Assembly (NCBI GenBank): GCA_965368175.1
Contig: CBDULX010000015.1
Span: forward strand, 1 to 27,180
Origin: CBDULX01 sp965368175
GTDB taxonomy: Bacteria > Pseudomonadota > Gammaproteobacteria > SZUA-229
Direction of reading: 5' to 3'
DNA length: 27,180 bases
A program made the translations under genes and the position numbers. A model generated the notes under the pieces. The model saw only the letters and a program-made list of their open reading frames with translations. It did no database searches and was not told the DNA's origin. This document shows, piece after piece, positions 23,369-27,180 of this stretch; position 1 is the stretch's first letter; each line of letters begins with the position of its first letter.

Positions 23369-23854
23369 TTAGTATAGTCGAATATAGCTGTCAATTGCAT
23401 CAGCTGTGAGCATTTTACCAATAGCTGGAATGCTGTCTTTAAGCTGGTAAACACATAGAGCACTAATGGGGCTTGCACTTTGTGCCATACACTCAGGCAT
23501 ATTATGAATATTAAACATAATATAATCCAGGTCCTTGAATTCACGACATAACAGGCCAATTCTCAGGTTTCCCTTTCGGAGCACCACACATGATTCTCGT
23601 CCTTCCGGGATATGATCAATCAGTGCTAACTCATCTGACAGGCAATAGACCGGTGTTTCCTGGCCATTAACACTGAACGTACCAAGGGAGTACCTGGGTT
23701 TATTGCGACTGTCCAGTTCAGGAATCGATTCAAATGTCTGTGCCTCATCCTGGTCAACCAGGAATTCATCCTGATCGAGGCAAACACTCATGAGTTTGCG
23801 TCTTTTAACGGAACTTTTATCTATATCTGCCTGATTTTCGACCGCATGCAGCAT
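23369..23854 (-). CDS. CheW-like protein, ChpC-type
   Basis: The 161-aa protein has a CheW-like region with short strands GTFSVNGQETPVYCLSDELALI, here read in part, and LRIGLLCREFKDLDYIMFNI, then the end region PISALCVYQLKDSIPAIGK. It is similar in size and position to ChpC (168 aa in Pseudomonas), which follows chpA in the pilus chemotaxis operon. The ATG at 23854 is 1 base after the kinase stop and has GGAGG about 10 bases upstream, in the end of the kinase gene; the longer frame from 23899 would overlap it by 44 bases. Identification as ChpC rests on context more than on motifs. Confidence 0.65.
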   Translation of the reverse strand: MLHAVENQADIDKSSVKRRKLMSVCLDQDEFLVDQDEAQTFESIPELDSRNKPRYSLGTFSVNGQETPVYCLSDELALIDHIPEGRESCVVLRKGNLRIGLLCREFKDLDYIMFNIHNMPECMAQSASPISALCVYQLKDSIPAIGKMLTADAIDSYIRLY

Positions 23855-23855
23855 T

Positions 23856-26800
23856 TTAGCCAGCCTCCAGTAATGAATGGATATGACCTGCCAGCTCATC
23901 TTCAGCGAACGGCTTAACCATAAAGTGATTGACGCCTTTTTGCTCAGCAGTTTTACGATGCTTTTCTGTTGATCTTGAGGTGATCATGATAATAGGTAAA
24001 TTCTTAATACTGTCAGACGCTCGAATATGGCTGGTTAGCTCCAGGCCGTTCATTTTCGGCATTTCCATATCTACCAGAATGAGGTCCGGTTTACGTACCT
24101 CGATCAGTGATACTGCCTCCATTCCATCTCGAGCGGTACGAACCTCGAGACCAAGGTCTTCAATAAATTGAGCAAGTGATCGACGAGCACTTAATGAATC
24201 ATCCACAACCAGCACATAAGGTAATCTGGCAGCTAATAAGCCAGCTTCCTCTTCAACATTCTCATTGCTCTGACGGTAGGTCGATTCGAACAGCATTTCA
24301 GGTAAATCGATTACTGGAGCCACACTACCATCACCCAGCACGGTCGCCCCCACTATACCTTTAACTTTAGGCAAATAATGCCCCATCGGTTTCACTACCA
24401 CGTCAATACTGCTGATAACCTCCTGCACCATGATGGCTGTTTTAGCACCCGTTTCTTCCTGAACCAGAATAACAGGCCGAGACTGGCGCTCAAACCGACG
24501 ACGATCATGTGGTAAACCAAGCACAGAATCTATCAATAGTGTCCGATAGGTCTGGTCACCTAGCTGATAAACAGTTTCATCCCCGACATCTGAAATTTCC
24601 CCGGCACCGGGGTACAGGATTTCTACAATACCGCGGCTTGAAATTGCATATAAGAACTCACGCACACGTATTAGCAATGAATGGGTAGAGAATGATGATA
24701 TGGGTAAGGTCAGCTCGAAACTACAACCTTTACCCAGGATCGATTTGATAGCAATAGAGCCTTTCAGATCACGAATTTTGACATTCACCACATCTAGCCC
24801 GATACCACGACCTGACACATGTGTAACTCCCTGGCGTGTAGTAAATCCTGGCTCCAGAATCAGTCGATTGATCTCTTCATTTTGTATCTCATGATCACTG
24901 GTGATCAGCTGCTTTTCCACTGCCTGCATTCGAATTTGTTCAGTGTCCAGTCCGCGACCGTCATCTCGAACAGAAATTACGATTTGCTCACCTTGTCGGG
25001 TAAAGTCCAGCTGGATCTGCCCCGTTTCCGGTTTATTCAGCTGCTGGCGCTCCTCCGGCGACTCTATACCATGGTCTACCGCATTTCGCAGCAAATGCAT
25101 CAGAGGTTCAATCAGTCCATTTAGCACTTCACTATCCATGCTGGTGTCATTATCCATCACCACCAGATCGACTTTTTTGCCAGTTAAACGGCAGGCCTGA
25201 CGAACCCCACGTTTCACCCGTGGTGTAATAGTCTTGATAGGTACCATGCGTGTGCGTAATACCAGTTCCTGGTTCTCCTTATGCAGCAGGTTCTGCGCAA
25301 TAATCAGGTTCTTCAGATCCAGTAGTTCCTGCTCCAGTACATTGGCATGCTGTATAGAGTCGGCGGTAATTTCTATTAGTCGTCGACTGACAGAATGTAA
25401 CTCATGATATTGATCCAGTTCCAGTGGATCAAATTCGTCTTCATCCGAAACATTCAGACTGGAAGTAATGCCCTGTATATCAATTAGATGCTCGAGGTCA
25501 GAGGAGAGTTCTTGCAGAGACAGATTATGCAGTTTGAGAGCTTCCTGGCGATCCATAGTGTTTTTGATACGGGTTTGTACCTGCACATTGGAGATCAGAT
25601 TTTCACCGGCCAGACGCAACATATCGTCTGCCAGGCGGGTAGGGATTCTGAGCACATTTTCAGTAGAAATCGATTCACTCTCTTTAGCTCCCTGCTGTAT
25701 ATCTGTAGCCTGTTTCTTCTGTGCACCGCGGCCAGTATCAAAAGCCTCGGTATACTCATCCCTAAGCCCTTCTTTGTCCAGGCGGTTAGCCCAGTCGAGT
25801 ACATCTTGTAAAACCTGTTGTGCATTATCCGGTGCTACGTCTACTCCCAACAGTGTTTCAGACATGGCCTCAAGGCAATCAGCAGCTACCATGAGTACAT
25901 CCTGTAGTTCCGCTGAAGGTCTTTTGCCAGCCTTGGTTAGCACCTGAAGGATGTCCTCAAGATGGTGGGTCAGATTGGCAATACCCTTTACGCCTACAAC
26001 ATTAGCAGCGCCTTTCAAGGTGTGAGCGATACGTTGCGCCACATCCAGTTGAGAAATACCCCCTGCTTCCGCTAATCCCTGTATTGATGCAGAAAACTCC
26101 TCCGTCTGGGCCGGCAAATCCTGCAAAAGACCTTCCAGTAACTCCATGTTCACTTCTTCAGACAATTGCAGAGTAACATCTTCAGCTTCTGCCACCTGTT
26201 GTCGTTGTTCGACTACTTCTTCAACGAAATCTGGATTTTGCAGGCTTTCCAGTACCTGTTTGCGCCTGTCACTGGACAGTGGTTGCTGCCACTGAGTATT
26301 AGAGAGAAAGTTAACAAGCTTCTCAGCCGGCTCGTTCGCGTAAATATTCTGTAATACACCTAGCATATAAACTGGCCAGTCATGCATAAGCTGCATCTGA
26401 TCAGCAGTCAAAGTTGTTTGATGTTCCGCCAGCAGTCTAATATTTTCAGAAATCTGGTTTGCACATTCTCCCATACCCTCCAGGCCAATGAGTCTCACTG
26501 CGTTGCTGATGTTTTCAGCCTGTTCAGATAAATTCATCAAATGATGAGTCTGAGTCTCAATATCCTGAGCTTGTGTAAGAACATTGCGTAATTCATCTCG
26601 TTCATCAATTATTTCTGCAAGTTCGGCACGCACCAGATCGACCAGCTCCTGCTGGTTATCATTTAACCCAGCATCTGCGGACGACTGTTCTACCGTATAT
26701 TCTTCAGCCAGCTCATCCGTTTCTGTGAGTGGTGTATTGTCAATTTCCTGCAATACTGATTCATCAAGCTCAATGGTGTCCACTGACTGCGCAAATTGAG

Positions 26801-27180
26801 ATTGCTTTCCATGCTCAATTGCATCGCTCTCAGATTCATTGTCGATGTCACCATCAGAATTTTCTACTGCCTGCGGTATATCATGCATATCCACAGGTTC
26901 AGCTGCATCATCAGGGGGCTCTTTGTGGTTTTCGTCTGTGCCGAAAAAATCTCCCAGAGAAATTTCTTCAGCAATTTCAATATCGGCAACCGCTTCTTCA
27001 TTCAAAGAATCAATAGAAAACTCACTGGCTTCAATTACAACATTCTGCTCGTTTTGTGCGGCATCCTCATCAACCGATATTTCATCAGCAGCAAGAACAT
27101 CGGACTCACTGAAATTTATATATGTACTATCAATCTGTTCCGACATTTCGACAGATTCATCATGATCCGTAACGATTTCT
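23856..27180 (-). CDS. ChpA-like CheA-CheY hybrid kinase, 5' end outside window
   Basis: This is a type IV pilus/chemotaxis hybrid kinase. Counting from the Met at 27146: acidic linker (1-165), a degenerate Hpt-like helical region (about 167-305), an Hpt domain with H375 in AHTLKGAAN, and a dimerisation region (about 495-630). The HATPase follows, with N-box HLLRNAVDHGIE (684-695), DDGRGL (728-733) and GRGIGLDVV (779-787), then a CheW/P5 domain (about 820-955) and a receiver (975-1094) with D982-D983, D1026, T1056 and K1078. The frame stays open without a stop through 27180 and the Met at 27146 has no ribosome-binding site. The real protein therefore very probably continues off the edge with more Hpt domains, as in ChpA. 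It heads the cluster of two CheW-like, kinase and regulator genes. Confidence 0.88.
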   Translation of the reverse strand, partial: EIVTDHDESVEMSEQIDSTYINFSESDVLAADEISVDEDAAQNEQNVVIEASEFSIDSLNEEAVADIEIAEEISLGDFFGTDENHKEPPDDAAEPVDMHDIPQAVENSDGDIDNESESDAIEHGKQSQFAQSVDTIELDESVLQEIDNTPLTETDELAEEYTVEQSSADAGLNDNQQELVDLVRAELAEIIDERDELRNVLTQAQDIETQTHHLMNLSEQAENISNAVRLIGLEGMGECANQISENIRLLAEHQTTLTADQMQLMHDWPVYMLGVLQNIYANEPAEKLVNFLSNTQWQQPLSSDRRKQVLESLQNPDFVEEVVEQRQQVAEAEDVTLQLSEEVNMELLEGLLQDLPAQTEEFSASIQGLAEAGGISQLDVAQRIAHTLKGAANVVGVKGIANLTHHLEDILQVLTKAGKRPSAELQDVLMVAADCLEAMSETLLGVDVAPDNAQQVLQDVLDWANRLDKEGLRDEYTEAFDTGRGAQKKQATDIQQGAKESESISTENVLRIPTRLADDMLRLAGENLISNVQVQTRIKNTMDRQEALKLHNLSLQELSSDLEHLIDIQGITSSLNVSDEDEFDPLELDQYHELHSVSRRLIEITADSIQHANVLEQELLDLKNLIIAQNLLHKENQELVLRTRMVPIKTITPRVKRGVRQACRLTGKKVDLVVMDNDTSMDSEVLNGLIEPLMHLLRNAVDHGIESPEERQQLNKPETGQIQLDFTRQGEQIVISVRDDGRGLDTEQIRMQAVEKQLITSDHEIQNEEINRLILEPGFTTRQGVTHVSGRGIGLDVVNVKIRDLKGSIAIKSILGKGCSFELTLPISSFSTHSLLIRVREFLYAISSRGIVEILYPGAGEISDVGDETVYQLGDQTYRTLLIDSVLGLPHDRRRFERQSRPVILVQEETGAKTAIMVQEVISSIDVVVKPMGHYLPKVKGIVGATVLGDGSVAPVIDLPEMLFESTYRQSNENVEEEAGLLAARLPYVLVVDDSLSARRSLAQFIEDLGLEVRTARDGMEAVSLIEVRKPDLILVDMEMPKMNGLELTSHIRASDSIKNLPIIMITSRSTEKHRKTAEQKGVNHFMVKPFAEDELAGHIHSLLEAG

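Noticed and set aside
25468..25947. 159-codon plus-strand frame opposite the ChpA-like gene
   Set aside because: Ser/Arg/Cys-rich shadow of a well-supported kinase gene; no domain or start signal.
1..27180. CRISPR array, prophage, integron or riboswitch
   Set aside because: No regularly spaced direct repeats, no phage or integrase genes and no recognised aptamer consensus were seen on either strand.

Overview
The window looks like chromosomal DNA of a Gram-negative gammaproteobacterium. The accA, tilS and truD proteins, the YccA-type membrane protein and the ChpA-type chemotaxis kinase all read as gammaproteobacterial. The genus is not certain; the moderately AT-rich composition and gene content would suit a marine or sulfur/C1-metabolising lineage, but that is a guess. 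There are no rRNA genes, CRISPR arrays, phage genes or complete insertion sequences. There is one tRNA, one 314-bp MITE-like element and one small palindromic repeat.

Layout. (1) 1-3.4 kb: tRNA-Ser(UGA) on the minus strand, then plus-strand yccA, a 59-aa two-helix membrane protein, a TrpD2/YbiB-type phosphoribosyltransferase-like protein and a SAM methyltransferase. (2) 3.4-7.2 kb, minus strand: accA-tilS (TGATG overlap), then truD, with the MITE lying between truD and the accA upstream region. (3) 7.4-12.9 kb, plus strand: a tight operon of TetR regulator, RND/MMPL-type transporter, LolA-like periplasmic protein, hotdog thioesterase and outer-membrane beta-barrel, which reads as a trans-envelope lipid or hydrophobic-cargo pathway. 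(4) 13.0-20.1 kb, AT-richer: an island with two paralogous sulfotransferases, two paralogous orphan PhnD-like periplasmic binding proteins, a ChrA-family oxyanion transporter with an unusual Lys/Arg-rich linker, and divergent cysC (APS kinase, makes PAPS). (5) 20.2-27.2 kb, minus strand: ChpA-like CheA-CheY hybrid kinase (running off the right edge), two CheW-like proteins, a soluble GAF-PAS-PAS histidine kinase and a NarL/LuxR response regulator.

How the parts may work together. CysC makes PAPS, the donor both sulfotransferases should use; ChrA and the PhnD-like proteins handle or sense oxyanions. A dyad motif, ATAGGGNTATTTCCC, sits just upstream of candidate promoters of both cysC and the first binding-protein gene, with weaker copies nearby. 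This suggests that the island is a co-regulated sulfation/oxyanion module, possibly controlled by the adjacent NarL-type two-component pair. This is the most promising candidate for an undescribed system here. It is an inference from gene content and the shared motif, not a demonstrated pathway.

Start codons were moved inward from the longest reading frame for trpD2-like, truD, both PhnD-like genes, cysC, the response regulator and the first CheW-like gene, on the basis of ribosome-binding sites or family alignment.
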